Assembly: GCA_963710725.1 (NCBI GenBank)
Contig: CAVQBJ010000008.1
Location: 496,001 to 560,000, forward strand
Length of the DNA stretch: 64,000 bases
Origin: CAVQBJ01 sp963710725
GTDB taxonomy: Bacteria; Actinomycetota; Thermoleophilia; Solirubrobacterales; Solirubrobacteraceae
Direction: 5' to 3'
A model generated the notes under the pieces. That model had not been told where the DNA came from and ran no database searches. It was given only the letters and a program-made list of their open reading frames with translations. The position numbers were made by a program, and so were the translations under genes. The first letter of the stretch is position 1, and every line of letters begins with the position of its first letter. This document shows positions 40,637-49,902 of this stretch, piece after piece.

Positions 40637-42798
40637 GCGCGCCCACCTCCACGATCGCGCCGCTGAAGCCGCCGCCCGCCCCGGCGAGCCGGCCCGACCG
40701 CACCGAGTCGCCCCGCCTTCGGGTGTCCGCGTGGCATCCGGCGCTCGCGGCCGTCCTCGCCCTGTCCGCCGTCCTGAACTTCCGCCGTCTCGCGCAGAAC
40801 GGCTACGCCAACATCTTCTATTCGGCCGGCGTCAAGTCGGAGCTCGCGTCGTGGCACAACTTCCTGTTCGTGTCGTTCGACCCGCACGGGTTCATCTCGA
40901 TCGACAAGCCGCCGATCGGCGTCTGGGTGCAGGTCGTGAGCGCCGAGCTGTTCGGCTTCCACCCGCTCAGCCTGCTCGCGCCGGAGGCGCTGGCCGGCGT
41001 GCTCTCGGTGCTCGTGCTCTACCTCGTGGTCGCACCGCGCTACGGACGCGCAGCCGGCGTGGCCAGCGCACTGGCGCTCGCGGTGTTCCCCTCGTTCGTG
41101 GCCGTGTCACGCGACAACGGACCGGACGCGGTGCTCATCCTGCTGCTGTTGTGCGCCTGCGCGGTCGGTCTGAAGGCGGTCGAGACCGGCCGCTGGCGCT
41201 CGCTGCTCGGCTGCGCGCTGCTCGCCGGGCTCGCCTTCGACACGAAGACGCTCGCCGCGCTCGTCATCGTCCCCGGGCTCGGGGTCGCGTACCTCGTGTG
41301 CGCACCAGGCTCGCTGCGACGACGTCTCGTCCAGTTGCTGGCCGCCGGTGCCGTGCTCGTCGTCGTGTCGGGTGCCTGGATCGCGTTCGTCGACCTCACC
41401 CCGGCCTCGCAGCGCCCGTACGTCGGCAGCTCGACGAACGACACCGAGGTCAACCTCACGTTCTCCTATAACGGCCTCGGGCGCGTCGGGGGACAGAGCG
41501 GCGGCCCAGGCCAGGTGGCGCACCTCGACCTCGGCTCCTCGCTGCCGCCGCCGACGGTGTCGGCGTCGGCCGCCACGGGGGGCAACACGATCCGCATCGT
41601 CGATCGCGCCGTGCGGCGCGCCGACGGTGCGGTCCACGGGATCCCCGGCCCGCCGGCGCGCCCGCCGACGCTCGCCGAGCGGCTCGCCGCGCTGCACGCC
41701 GCCCGGGCCCAGCAGCTCGCCCGGGCCCAGGCGCAGACGGTCGCGAAACTCTCGCCGGGCGTTGAGCCGATCCCCCGCGTCGGACACGCCCGCGAGCCGA
41801 GCCCGTTCGGCGGGCCGACCGGCCCGCTGCGCCTGTTCAGCCTGAGCCTCGGCGGCCAGGACGGCTGGTACCTGCCGTTTGCGCTCGTCGGCCTGATCGC
41901 GATCGCGCTGCTGCGGCCGCGGCGGCGCGACCCACGGCTCGCCACGTTCATCGTGCTCGGCGCCTGGTTCGCGTGCGAGGCGCTGCTGCTCAGCTTCTCC
42001 TCGGGGATCGTGCACCCGTATTACGTCTCGGCGCTCGGTCCACCCGCGGCGGCGATGGTCGGCATCGGCGCCGTCGTGCTCGCCGGCTATGCCCGCCGGC
42101 GCGACTGGCGGCTCGTGCTCATCCCGATCGCGGCGGCGGCGACGATCGCCGTCGAGATCATGCTGCTGTCGCGGGAGCACTACCTGCAGGCGTTCGTTCC
42201 GCTGCTCGTGGCCGGCGGCGCCGCCGCGGTCGTGGTCGCGCTCCTGGCGCGGCGGGTCTGCGGTCCGGCCATCGCGGTGCTGCTGGGGCTGTGCCTCATC
42301 GCTCCGGCGGCCTACGCGAGCACCGTGTGGGAGGTGCCGACCGACGGCACGTTCCCGGTCGCCGGCCCGCACGCCGCACACGGCGTCGGCGGGTTCGGCA
42401 CGTCCCGGTCCACGCTGCTCACCGACCGGCGACTGATCGCCTGGGTGCACACACACTCCCCCGGCATCCGCTGGGGCGTGCTCACCGTCGCCTCCGACAC
42501 CGCGGCCCCGCTCATCCTCATGAACTTCGACGCGACGGCGCTCGCCGGCTACAGCGGAACCGATCAGGCGCTCGATGGCCGTGGCCTCGCCCGCTGGGTG
42601 GCGGCCGGAGAGGCCCGCTACGTGCTGCTCGGCGGCGCGTATTCGACGCGCGGCGGCAACGGCGCCACCCAGGCCACGCGATTCGCGTGCCGCCTCGTGC
42701 CGTCGCTTGTCTGGCGAGGCCTGCGCGGCGGCGGGCCCTACGGCCTCGAGCTCTACGACTGCCGCGGCCGAGCCGCGCAGCTCGCCGCGTACGGGTAG
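40627..42798 (+). CDS. GT39-type membrane glycosyltransferase (ArnT/YkcB-like)
   Basis: 723 residues from GTG 40627; ATG 40633 is two codons later. GT39 signs: LNFRRLAQNGYANIFYSAGVKSELASWHNFLFVSFDPHGFISIDKPP (lumenal acidic loop after TM1), then 11-12 TM helices, and the TNDTEVNLTFSYNGLGR segment typical of the YkcB branch. A Pro/Ala-rich extracytoplasmic insertion lies near residues 300-400. These enzymes use polyprenyl-phosphate sugars to glycosylate wall polymers, proteins or lipids on the outer face. It is followed after 9 bp by a hydroxyacid dehydrogenase. Confidence 0.9.
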   Translation: MSMSAPTSTIAPLKPPPAPASRPDRTESPRLRVSAWHPALAAVLALSAVLNFRRLAQNGYANIFYSAGVKSELASWHNFLFVSFDPHGFISIDKPPIGVWVQVVSAELFGFHPLSLLAPEALAGVLSVLVLYLVVAPRYGRAAGVASALALAVFPSFVAVSRDNGPDAVLILLLLCACAVGLKAVETGRWRSLLGCALLAGLAFDTKTLAALVIVPGLGVAYLVCAPGSLRRRLVQLLAAGAVLVVVSGAWIAFVDLTPASQRPYVGSSTNDTEVNLTFSYNGLGRVGGQSGGPGQVAHLDLGSSLPPPTVSASAATGGNTIRIVDRAVRRADGAVHGIPGPPARPPTLAERLAALHAARAQQLARAQAQTVAKLSPGVEPIPRVGHAREPSPFGGPTGPLRLFSLSLGGQDGWYLPFALVGLIAIALLRPRRRDPRLATFIVLGAWFACEALLLSFSSGIVHPYYVSALGPPAAAMVGIGAVVLAGYARRRDWRLVLIPIAAAATIAVEIMLLSREHYLQAFVPLLVAGGAAAVVVALLARRVCGPAIAVLLGLCLIAPAAYASTVWEVPTDGTFPVAGPHAAHGVGGFGTSRSTLLTDRRLIAWVHTHSPGIRWGVLTVASDTAAPLILMNFDATALAGYSGTDQALDGRGLARWVAAGEARYVLLGGAYSTRGGNGATQATRFACRLVPSLVWRGLRGGGPYGLELYDCRGRAAQLAAYG

Positions 42799-42807
42799 CG
42801 TCCCGGC

Positions 42808-43737
42808 ATCGCCCGCGTCTTCGTCACCCGCTCGATCCCCGCGAGCGCGCTCGAGCGCCTCGCCGCCGCCCACGACGTCGACACCTGGGAGGACGAGGAG
42901 CCACCATCGCACGAGCAGCTCGCGCAGCGCGCCGGCTCGGCTGACGGACTGCTCTGCATGCTCACCGATCGGATCGATGCCGAGCTGCTCGATCGCTGTC
43001 CGCGGCTGCGGGTCGTGTCGACCTACGCCGTCGGCTTCGACAACATCGACGTCGCGGCGGCCCACGCGCGGTCGATCGCCGTCGGACACACGCCCGGGGT
43101 GCTCACCGACGCCACCGCCGATCTCGCCTTCGCCCTGCTGCTCGCCGCCGCCCGCCTCGTCGGCGAGGGCGAACGCGCGGTCCGCGACGGCAGCTGGGGC
43201 ATCTGGCGCTACGACTGGCTGGCCGGGGCGGACGTCGCCGGCACGACGCTCGGCATCGTCGGCCACGGCCAGATCGGCCAGGCGGTCGCGCACCGCGCCC
43301 GCGGGTTCGACATGGAGGTGCTCTGGACGGGCTCGTCCGGTGGTCTGCCGCTCGCCGAGCTGCTCGCCCGCTCGGACCACGTCTCGCTGCACTGTCCGCT
43401 CACGCCGGCCACGCGCCACCTCATCGACGCCGACGCGCTCGGCCGGATGAAGCGCACGGCGACGCTCGTGAACACGGCGCGCGGCGCGGTGGTCGACCCG
43501 GCGGCGCTGCGCGCCGCGCTCATCGCGGGTGGGATCGCCGCGGCCGGCCTCGACGTCACCGACCCCGAGCCACTGCCCCCCGACGACCCCCTGCTCGACG
43601 CGCCCCACCTGATCGTGACGCCCCACATCGGCAGCGCAACCGTCCGGACCCGGACGCGCATGGCCGAGCTGGCCGTCGAGAACCTCCTCGCCGGGCTGGC
43701 CGGCACGCCCCTCCCCCACCCCGTCCCAGGCGCCTGA
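42808..43737 (+). CDS. D-isomer-specific 2-hydroxyacid dehydrogenase, probably starting at ATC
   Basis: About 309 residues. The catalytic and NAD-binding parts are clear: GIVGHGQIGQAVAHRARGFDMEVLW (Rossmann), NTARGAVVDPAAL with Arg, DVTDPEPLPPDD with Glu, TPHIGSATVRTR with His. The N-terminal domain (ARVFVTRSIPASALERLAAAHDVD) is conserved in the reading frame upstream of the first ATG (42958) back to 42808, where the codon is ATC; the frame is closed by TAG at 42796-42798 and has no ATG, GTG or TTG between. A rare ATC start or a sequence error is implied. It probably acts as glyoxylate/hydroxypyruvate reductase-like. Confidence 0.8.
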   Translation: MARVFVTRSIPASALERLAAAHDVDTWEDEEPPSHEQLAQRAGSADGLLCMLTDRIDAELLDRCPRLRVVSTYAVGFDNIDVAAAHARSIAVGHTPGVLTDATADLAFALLLAAARLVGEGERAVRDGSWGIWRYDWLAGADVAGTTLGIVGHGQIGQAVAHRARGFDMEVLWTGSSGGLPLAELLARSDHVSLHCPLTPATRHLIDADALGRMKRTATLVNTARGAVVDPAALRAALIAGGIAAAGLDVTDPEPLPPDDPLLDAPHLIVTPHIGSATVRTRTRMAELAVENLLAGLAGTPLPHPVPGA

Positions 43738-43752
43738 GCGGCGACGCGGCGC

Positions 43753-45402
43753 TCAGGCGAGCGCGCCGACCGGCTGCTGGGCCAGCACGAGGCGCAGGAC
43801 GTCGACGACCTGCGCGTCGAACTGCGTGTCGACGTGGCGCTGCAACTCGGCGAGCGCCTCGTCGGAGCTGAGTGCCTCGCGGTGAGCGCGACCGCTGACC
43901 ATCGCCTCGAAGGCATCCGCGACCGCGAGGATCCGCGCCTCGAGCGGGATGCACCGCCCGGCGAGCCGCGCCGGATAACCGTCGCCGTCGACGCGTTCGT
44001 GGTGGGCGAGCACCCAAGCGCTCACGTCGTCCAGCCGCGCCGCGGCGGTGACATGCGCACCGATCTCGGGGTGACGCCGCACCTGCGCCCACTCCTCCAC
44101 GGTCAGTGGGCCGTCCTTCTCCAGGATCGCGTGCGGGACCGCCACCTTGCCGATGTCGTGCAGGATGCCGGCGAGGCGCACCCGCTCGACGTGGTCGGCC
44201 TGGAAGCCGAGATGCGCAGCGATGATCGCGGCGAGGCGGCCGACCGTGCGCGAGTGATCGGCGCCGCCGTGCATCCGCACGTCGAGCGTCTCGGCGAGCA
44301 GCAGCATCGCCGAGAGCTGCTCGTGCCCACGGGCCGGCGGCGGCGCCGCGAACATCTGGTCGAGGACCTCACGGGAATAGATCACGCAGCGGTCACGCCC
44401 GAGTGCCTTCGCGGCGTACAGCGCCTGGTCCCCCGCCTCCATCAGGGCCTGCGGATCGCGGTGCGTGGCGCTGATGCTCGCCACGCCGATGCTCACGGTC
44501 GTGCGTCCGGTGCCGGGCGTCGAGTCGGCGAACTCGCGGCGCAGGCGCTCGGCCACCAGGAAGGCGCGCTGGGCGTCGGCGTCGGGCAGCAGCAGCGCGA
44601 ACTCCTCGCCGCCGAGACGGCCGAGGACGTCGACGCGCCGGCAGCACGACCGCGCCACGGACGCGAAGCGCCGCAGCGCGGCGTCGCCCTCGGCGTGGCC
44701 GACGCGATCGTTGAGCCGCTTGAAGTGATCGAGGTCGGCGATGAGCAGCGAGAGCGGACGGCCCCCGCGGCGGGCTCGCGCCATCTCGAGCTCCATGACC
44801 TCCGCGAAGCCGCGGCGATTGAGCAGTCCGGTGAGCGGATCGGTCCGCGAAGCGTCGCTCAGGCGCTCGACGAGGCGCGCCATCCGCGCGCGCAGCAGCC
44901 CGACGAGCGCCGAGGCGGCGACGACCGTGCCCACGAGCAGCAGCCAGCGCGCCGCCCGGTCCGCGCCGGGCACGAGCGCAAGGGCCACGCCGTAGGCGAG
45001 GCCGATGAACACCACCTGGGCGATGGCCTGGCGGCGCGTGAGGAAGTACGCCGCGTCGAAGGCGCTCCACACGTACAGCAGGGCGGCCACGCTCGACGTC
45101 TCGTGGGTGAAGTACACGCCGGCGGAGATGAGCAGCGTCCCGAGGGCCACGATCGGAGCGAACAGCGCCGGGCGGAAGAGGCGCGGCGCGGCGACGACGA
45201 GCAGGCCGACGGCCGCGGCGATCGCCCCGAGCAGGAGGATCGCCGTGGTGTCCATACCCGCCGGTCGCGGCAGCGCGAAGGCCCCGAGCGCGAGCAGGCC
45301 GCCGCACAGGAACAACCCGCCAAGCGCGCGCGAGCGCACGAGCTCGTCGGGCAGGTCCTCGACGAGCGTCTCGTAGAGGGCGGGCGGATGGACGATCCTC
45401 AT
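43753..45402 (-). CDS. membrane GGDEF-HD-GYP protein
   Basis: 549 residues from ATG 45402. About six TM helices (25-170). GGDEF domain 186-345 with LDHFKRLNDRVGHAEGD and intact GGEEF (264-268). HD-GYP domain 362-545: LHDIGKVAVPHAILEKDGPLTVEEW (HD 415-416), HHE 467-469 and GDGYP 473-477, then AVADAFEAMVSGR. It could make and break c-di-GMP, as bifunctional proteins usually favour one activity depending on the signal. An inverted repeat GCCGAT/ATCGGC lies 33 bp upstream of its start. Convergent with the dehydrogenase gene at 15 bp. Confidence 0.92.
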   Translation of the reverse strand: MRIVHPPALYETLVEDLPDELVRSRALGGLFLCGGLLALGAFALPRPAGMDTTAILLLGAIAAAVGLLVVAAPRLFRPALFAPIVALGTLLISAGVYFTHETSSVAALLYVWSAFDAAYFLTRRQAIAQVVFIGLAYGVALALVPGADRAARWLLLVGTVVAASALVGLLRARMARLVERLSDASRTDPLTGLLNRRGFAEVMELEMARARRGGRPLSLLIADLDHFKRLNDRVGHAEGDAALRRFASVARSCCRRVDVLGRLGGEEFALLLPDADAQRAFLVAERLRREFADSTPGTGRTTVSIGVASISATHRDPQALMEAGDQALYAAKALGRDRCVIYSREVLDQMFAAPPPARGHEQLSAMLLLAETLDVRMHGGADHSRTVGRLAAIIAAHLGFQADHVERVRLAGILHDIGKVAVPHAILEKDGPLTVEEWAQVRRHPEIGAHVTAAARLDDVSAWVLAHHERVDGDGYPARLAGRCIPLEARILAVADAFEAMVSGRAHREALSSDEALAELQRHVDTQFDAQVVDVLRLVLAQQPVGALA

Positions 45403-45434
45403 CGGGGCGCCTCGCGCACATGTCGTTCCGGGAC

Positions 45435-45459
45435 GCCGATCATCTGCATGCCTATCGGC
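45435..45459. repeat. inverted repeat GCCGAT-N13-ATCGGC upstream of the GGDEF-HD-GYP gene
   Basis: Perfect 6-bp arms at 45435-45440 and 45454-45459, centred on GCATGC-containing sequence, in the 190-bp gap between the amidotransferase stop and the GGDEF-HD-GYP start. It may be an operator or 5'-UTR hairpin. No other feature is clear in this gap. Confidence 0.35.
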
Positions 45460-45592
45460 GCTGCCCCGACGAGCTTGAGAGGGTCTGCGCCAGAACCACC
45501 GCACTTTGCGGGCAATGTCTTCGTGGCGCAACGGTACGTGCAAACTACGGACACCGCCGCGCGTATCGATCGTCACATGAACGACGCCGACG

Positions 45593-46285
45593 TCAGCCCG
45601 ACAGCGGGCGCCCGGCGCCCGGCGCGCGGGCCAGGAAGTCGTCGAACAGTGCGTACGCCTGACCGCGGGCCAGGGCGGCATGGCGGTGGCTCTCGGCCAC
45701 GAGCGCCGTCCCGTCGATCCCGAGCTCGGCCAGTTCCTGCCGGGACTCCTCGATCCAGCCGGCCACGATCTCCGCGGTCGCCTCGGGGTGGAACTGGACG
45801 GCGAGATGCGGCCCGAGCTCGTACGCCTGCACGCCGACGGCGTTATCGGCGAGCGACCGGGCGGCGGCGGGCGGCTCGATGACGTCGCGATGCCAGGCCA
45901 GCCACGGCCCGTCGGCGAAGCTGGCGCCGCTGCGTCGCACGGCGATCCAGCCGATCTCCGGCCGCGGTGCGGCGCGCACGCGGCCTCCGAGCGCCGCGGC
46001 GATCGCCTGGGCCCCGAAACACACACCGAGCAGGGAGACCTCGGCGGCGTCGGCGGCCGCGATCCAGCGCAGCTCGCGCTCGATCCAGGGCACGCGCGAG
46101 TCGAACACCGAGGGCGTCGCGCCGAGCACGATCGCCAGCGCGACCGTTCCCGGCTCGGGCAGCGCCTCGCCGCGATCGATGCGCACGACCTCGAGCGCGA
46201 GGCCGCGGTCGCGCGCCCACGGCTCGAGCAGCCCGGGCGGCGCCCCGTCCTCGTGCTGCACGGCGATCGCGCGAGCGCTCGTCAC
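45593..46285 (-). CDS. class I glutamine amidotransferase-like protein
   Basis: 230 residues from GTG 46285. Triad: Cys89 in LLGVCFGAQAIAAALGG, His166 and Glu168 in VQFHPEAT. The fold resembles GuaA-type GATases and gamma-glutamyl hydrolases. It is a stand-alone domain, so it may hydrolyse gamma-glutamyl amides or pair with an unknown synthetase. The upstream in-frame ORF is Arg/Ala-rich and non-coding in appearance. Confidence 0.88.
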   Translation of the reverse strand: MTSARAIAVQHEDGAPPGLLEPWARDRGLALEVVRIDRGEALPEPGTVALAIVLGATPSVFDSRVPWIERELRWIAAADAAEVSLLGVCFGAQAIAAALGGRVRAAPRPEIGWIAVRRSGASFADGPWLAWHRDVIEPPAAARSLADNAVGVQAYELGPHLAVQFHPEATAEIVAGWIEESRQELAELGIDGTALVAESHRHAALARGQAYALFDDFLARAPGAGRPLSG

Positions 46286-46380
46286 CGCGCGATCCTCGCA
46301 CGCGACCGCGTCGGGGCGCTGGCACGGGCGTTGCAGGCTTCGACTCGCGGCGCCCCGCCTGTTATCTCGGTGGGCGCACG

Positions 46381-47517
46381 ATGCTCCCCGCTTCCCGCCT
46401 GCTGCGGCGCCTCGGCGCCTGTCTGTTGCTGCTCGCCGCCGCCGCCGCGGTGGCGTCGAGCGCGAGCGCGCACGACAGCGCCGGCCAGCTCGAGAGCCAG
46501 ATCGACGCGAACGCGAACCGCACCGGTGCGCTGCAGGCGCAGAGGGACGCCGCGACGCAGGGTCTCGCGGACAGCGAGGGCCGTCTCGGGGACATCGAGG
46601 CGCGCCTCTCGACGCTGCAGCAGACGCTCGACTTCGAAGACCGGCTGCTGAGCGGGCTGCAGACGCAGCTGAACGTCGCGCGCAGCCAGCTGTCGGCGCT
46701 GCAGGCCGCCTACGCCGACGACCGCCGGACGCTCGCCGCGCAGCTCGTCGGCGAGTACGAATCGCCGCCACCCAGCCTCGCGAACATGCTCGTCACCGCG
46801 CACGGCTTCACCGACCTGCTCGAGCGTGTGGCGCAGGTGCGCGCGATCGCTCGCCAGAACGCGCAGGTGACCCTTCTCGTCCGCGGGCAGCGCGTGAGCA
46901 TGGCCGCCGAGGTCGCCCGCCTGTCCGATCTGCAGGGTCGCCAGGCGCGGATCACGACCGCGGCGCTCGTCCAGCGCGACGAGATCGCCCAGGTCAAGCT
47001 CGGCGTCGTCGAGCAGGCCCTGCAATACGCGCGCGAGCGGCGCGAGACGTCGTCGGCGCTGCAGGCGCTCACGGCCCGCCAGCAGGCCCTGCAGTCCGAG
47101 CTGACGAAGATCGTGATCGCCGAGCAGGCCTCGGCGGGCGCCCCCGGGGCGGATTACCTGCCCCCCGGCGCCGGCTACGACGGCGCGCCGTTCGTTCCCC
47201 ACGGCGGCCTGTACGGCTTCTTCCCGGCCCCGGGCACCAACTACACCGTGAACGAGGAACCCGAGCTCGAGGCGCGCCTCGACGCGCTCGGGATCGCCCT
47301 GCACCTGCACCTCGTCGGAATCTCGGGCTACCGGACCCCCGCGCACTCGGTCGCCGTCGGCGGCTTCGCGGATGACCCGCACACGCGCGGCGAGGCCTCG
47401 GACACCCCCGGCATCGAAGGCGTGCCCGAGGCGGTGCTCGAGCGGTTCGGCCTGGAGCGCCCGTTCCCGGGCGCTCGCGAGGCCGACCACATCCAGTTGC
47501 TCGGCAGCCCGCTGTAG
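46381..47517 (+). CDS. secreted coiled-coil protein with M15/DD-peptidase-like C-terminus
   Basis: 378 residues from ATG 46381. Signal peptide 1-31 (SSASA). A long coiled coil of about 215 residues (AGQLESQIDANANRTGALQAQRDAATQGLADSEGRL...) of the PcsB/EnvC type follows. The C-terminal 100 residues contain SGYRTPAHSVAVGGFADDPHTRGEASD and FPGAREADHIQLLG, which recall VanY/M15 DD-carboxypeptidases (SGYRS...H..G.A.D) and probably hold a metal site with His and Asp. Likely a wall hydrolase or a regulator of one. Confidence 0.8.
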   Translation: MLPASRLLRRLGACLLLLAAAAAVASSASAHDSAGQLESQIDANANRTGALQAQRDAATQGLADSEGRLGDIEARLSTLQQTLDFEDRLLSGLQTQLNVARSQLSALQAAYADDRRTLAAQLVGEYESPPPSLANMLVTAHGFTDLLERVAQVRAIARQNAQVTLLVRGQRVSMAAEVARLSDLQGRQARITTAALVQRDEIAQVKLGVVEQALQYARERRETSSALQALTARQQALQSELTKIVIAEQASAGAPGADYLPPGAGYDGAPFVPHGGLYGFFPAPGTNYTVNEEPELEARLDALGIALHLHLVGISGYRTPAHSVAVGGFADDPHTRGEASDTPGIEGVPEAVLERFGLERPFPGAREADHIQLLGSPL

Positions 47518-47578
47518 GCGGGCCGATGGCGCCCGCCGCGCCCCGGCTGAACGACCCTCGGCCTCGGGCCCTCGCGCG

Positions 47579-49015
47579 TCAGCGCTGCATCGCCTTGATC
47601 TGGAGGAACTCCTCGATCGCGAAGCGACCGTTCTCGCGGCCGTGCCCGGAGCGCTTGTAGCCGCCGAACGGCGCGCGCGGGTTGAAGGCGCCGCCGTTGA
47701 TCTCGACCTGCCCGGCGCGCAGACGCCGCGCGACGTGCTCGGCGCGCTCCGGATCGCCCGACCACACACCGCCGGCGAGGCCGTAGTCGGAGTCGTTGGC
47801 GATCCGCACGGCATCGTCCTCGTCGGCGCTCGCCATGAGGCACAGGACCGGCCCGAAGATCTCCTCGCGCGCGATCGTCATCTCGCTGGTGACGTCGGAG
47901 AACACCGTCGGGCGCACGAAGTAGCCCTCGCCGAGCCCGTCCGGCGGCTCGGCCCCGCCCGTGAGCAGGCGCGCACCCTCACGCTCGCCGGTGGCGATGT
48001 AGTCGCGCACGCGCTCGCGCTGTGCGGCCGAGACGAGTGGCCCGAGCCGGGTCGTCTCGGCGAACGGGTCACCCGGGGTGAATGCGGCGGCCACGGCGGC
48101 AGCGATCTCCTCGACCTCGGCGAGTCGCTCGCGCGGCACGATCATGCGCGTGAGCGCGCTGCACGTCTGGCCGGAGTTCAGGAAGCACTTGGCCACACCG
48201 TCGGTGACCGCGCGCTGCAGGTCGGCGTCGTCGAGGATGACGTTCGCCGACTTGCCGCCGAGCTCGAGCGCGACCGGCTTGACGGCCTGCGAGGCGAGCT
48301 CTGACACGCGCCGTCCGGCCCGCGTCGACCCGGTGAACGAGACCATGTCGACGCTCGGGTGGGCGACGATCGCCTCGCCGACGACCGGCCCGGTCCCGCT
48401 GACGAGGTTGAACACGCCCGCGGGCAGGCCGACGGCGTCGATCACCTCGGCGAGCACGAATGCGTTCAGCGGCACGACCTCGGAGGGCTTGAGCACGATC
48501 GTGCAGCCGGCGGCGAGCGCGGGCGCGACCTTGCAGGCGATCTGGTGCAGCGGGTAGTTCCACGGCGTGATCGCGCCGACGACCCCGACCGGCTCGCGGA
48601 CCACGAGCGAGTTGGCGACCTCCTCCTCCCAGACCACCTGCTCGATCAGCTCCGGCATCGACGAGAACGCGCCCACGGGCAGACCGACCTGGATGAGCCC
48701 GGCGAGCTTGAGCGGCATCCCGAGCTCGGTCGCGATGAGCGCCGCGAGCTCGTCACCGCGCTCGTGCAGGCCGGCGCCGATCGCGGCGAGCAGCTCGGCG
48801 CGGCGCGCGCGAGGCACGGCCGACCATTCCTCGAAGGCAGACGCCGCGGCGGCGACGGCGGACTCGACGTCGTCGGCGGTTCCCGCCGGCGTGCGTCCGA
48901 TGACCTGCTCGGTGGTGGGGTTGCGGACCTCGATCTGCTCGCTGCTCGCCGGCGCGACCCACGCGCCGCCGATGTAGAGGGCGTCCCGCACCTGGATCTG
49001 CTCTGCCACCGCCAT
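47579..49015 (-). CDS. aldehyde dehydrogenase family protein
   Basis: 478 residues from ATG 49015, with GAGGAGG upstream. ALDH motifs: PWNYPLHQ (N153), LKPSE (K176 region), FTGSTRAG, ELGGKS with Glu251, and NSGQTCSA with catalytic Cys285. It oxidises an aldehyde to the acid with NAD(P)+. The family (succinate-semialdehyde/betaine-aldehyde-like) is clear; the substrate is not. No operon partner lies within 60 bp. Confidence 0.94.
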   Translation of the reverse strand: MAVAEQIQVRDALYIGGAWVAPASSEQIEVRNPTTEQVIGRTPAGTADDVESAVAAAASAFEEWSAVPRARRAELLAAIGAGLHERGDELAALIATELGMPLKLAGLIQVGLPVGAFSSMPELIEQVVWEEEVANSLVVREPVGVVGAITPWNYPLHQIACKVAPALAAGCTIVLKPSEVVPLNAFVLAEVIDAVGLPAGVFNLVSGTGPVVGEAIVAHPSVDMVSFTGSTRAGRRVSELASQAVKPVALELGGKSANVILDDADLQRAVTDGVAKCFLNSGQTCSALTRMIVPRERLAEVEEIAAAVAAAFTPGDPFAETTRLGPLVSAAQRERVRDYIATGEREGARLLTGGAEPPDGLGEGYFVRPTVFSDVTSEMTIAREEIFGPVLCLMASADEDDAVRIANDSDYGLAGGVWSGDPERAEHVARRLRAGQVEINGGAFNPRAPFGGYKRSGHGRENGRFAIEEFLQIKAMQR

Positions 49016-49123
49016 CGCCGTCCTCCTCTGTCGCTCAGGTACCGAGCTCCACCCTACCGCTGTCGCGCCGCGCTGAGCACACGCGAGCGCCGCCACGCGC
49101 GCGGGTCCTATCTTGTGGGCACG

Positions 49124-49819
49124 ATGAACGGACGCTCACAGCTCCCGGCCATCGGCGCCCGCGGCGTCGCACGCCTCTCGCTCGTCGCGGCCCTCGCCGC
49201 GACCCTGGGCGCCTGCGGTGGGGTGACCGGCGGGCCGGTCGATCCCGGCTATCCGGCGGCCCGCCCCCATGTCGTCGCGGCGACGGTCCTGCAGCCGCGC
49301 CTGAGCGGCGTGGTCGTCCGCTTCGCCGTTCCGGCGGGGTGGGGCCTCGCGCGCCTCGCGGCCGAGCGGAGCGTGCCCCGCGCGTTCGTACACCTCGACG
49401 GCGACTGCTACGAGGCGGTGTCGATCACCGGCTCGAGCATTCGAGCGCTCACCGCCCCTGCCATCGACGCGCTCTACACCAGCCCGGTGGCGGGCTATTC
49501 CTGGAGCGTCACCACCGTCGGCCCGACGATCCTCGCTCTGCTGTCGCAGCGCAGCACGACGAGCGGCGCGCTCTCGCGCAGCGCTCTCGGGACGGCCTAT
49601 GCGCGGGCCTCGCCGAGCACGTACCTGGCCATCGATTTCGGCGCCGGCGTCTGGCCGTTCGGCGGACAGGCCTGCCCCGACCCGGACGTGAGCGCGCGGC
49701 TGAGCCGGCTCGACGGGGCGGTTACGACGATCTTCGCGAGCCTCCAGATCGACCCCGCCGCCCCGACCGCACCGGCGGGAGCGCCGGGCCTCGATCTGAA
49801 CGGCGCGCGGTTGCCGTGA
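49124..49819 (+). CDS. lipoprotein, unknown
   Basis: 231 residues from ATG 49124. Lipobox LGAC with Cys31. The mature part contains three further Cys (DGDCYEAVS, GGQACPDPD) and a repeat-free mixed fold: VVVRFAVPAGWGLARLA, FVHLDGDCYEAV and ASPSTYLAIDFGAGVWPFGG. No family is recognised. Its stop overlaps a GTG that opens a 28-codon ORF leading to the EamA gene. Confidence 0.75.
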   Translation: MNGRSQLPAIGARGVARLSLVAALAATLGACGGVTGGPVDPGYPAARPHVVAATVLQPRLSGVVVRFAVPAGWGLARLAAERSVPRAFVHLDGDCYEAVSITGSSIRALTAPAIDALYTSPVAGYSWSVTTVGPTILALLSQRSTTSGALSRSALGTAYARASPSTYLAIDFGAGVWPFGGQACPDPDVSARLSRLDGAVTTIFASLQIDPAAPTAPAGAPGLDLNGARLP

Positions 49820-49902
49820 GCACTCGCGACGTCGACGCGTCGCTCGCCTTCCGCGCCGGGGCCGGCGGGAGCGATCCCGGGGAGCCGGGCGAGGAACCGT
49901 GA
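49816..49902 (+). CDS. possible 28-aa ORF between lipoprotein and EamA gene
   Basis: GTG 49816 overlaps the lipoprotein stop, and its own stop overlaps the EamA start (GTGA at 49899-49902). The peptide MSTRDVDASLAFRAGAGG... is acidic and Gly-rich. The double overlap suggests ribosome transit, but the peptide may have no function. Confidence 0.3.
   Translation: MSTRDVDASLAFRAGAGGSDPGEPGEEP

Noticed and set aside
41107..41200. tRNA or rRNA genes anywhere in the window
   Set aside because: No cloverleaf with a T-loop GTTCRA and matching stems was seen; GGTTCGAAT at 845 lies inside the adaptor gene.
41107..43719. 870-codon open frame on the minus strand
   Set aside because: Antisense to GT39 and dehydrogenase genes; Arg/Gly/Glu-rich shadow typical of high-GC DNA.
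45402..45592. Second GEMM riboswitch before the GGDEF-HD-GYP gene
   Set aside because: The minus strand has CGCAAAGTGCGG but not the second conserved half or the P2/P3 layout.
43834..45882. 682-codon open frame on the plus strand
   Set aside because: Antisense to the GGDEF-HD-GYP gene, which has intact motifs.
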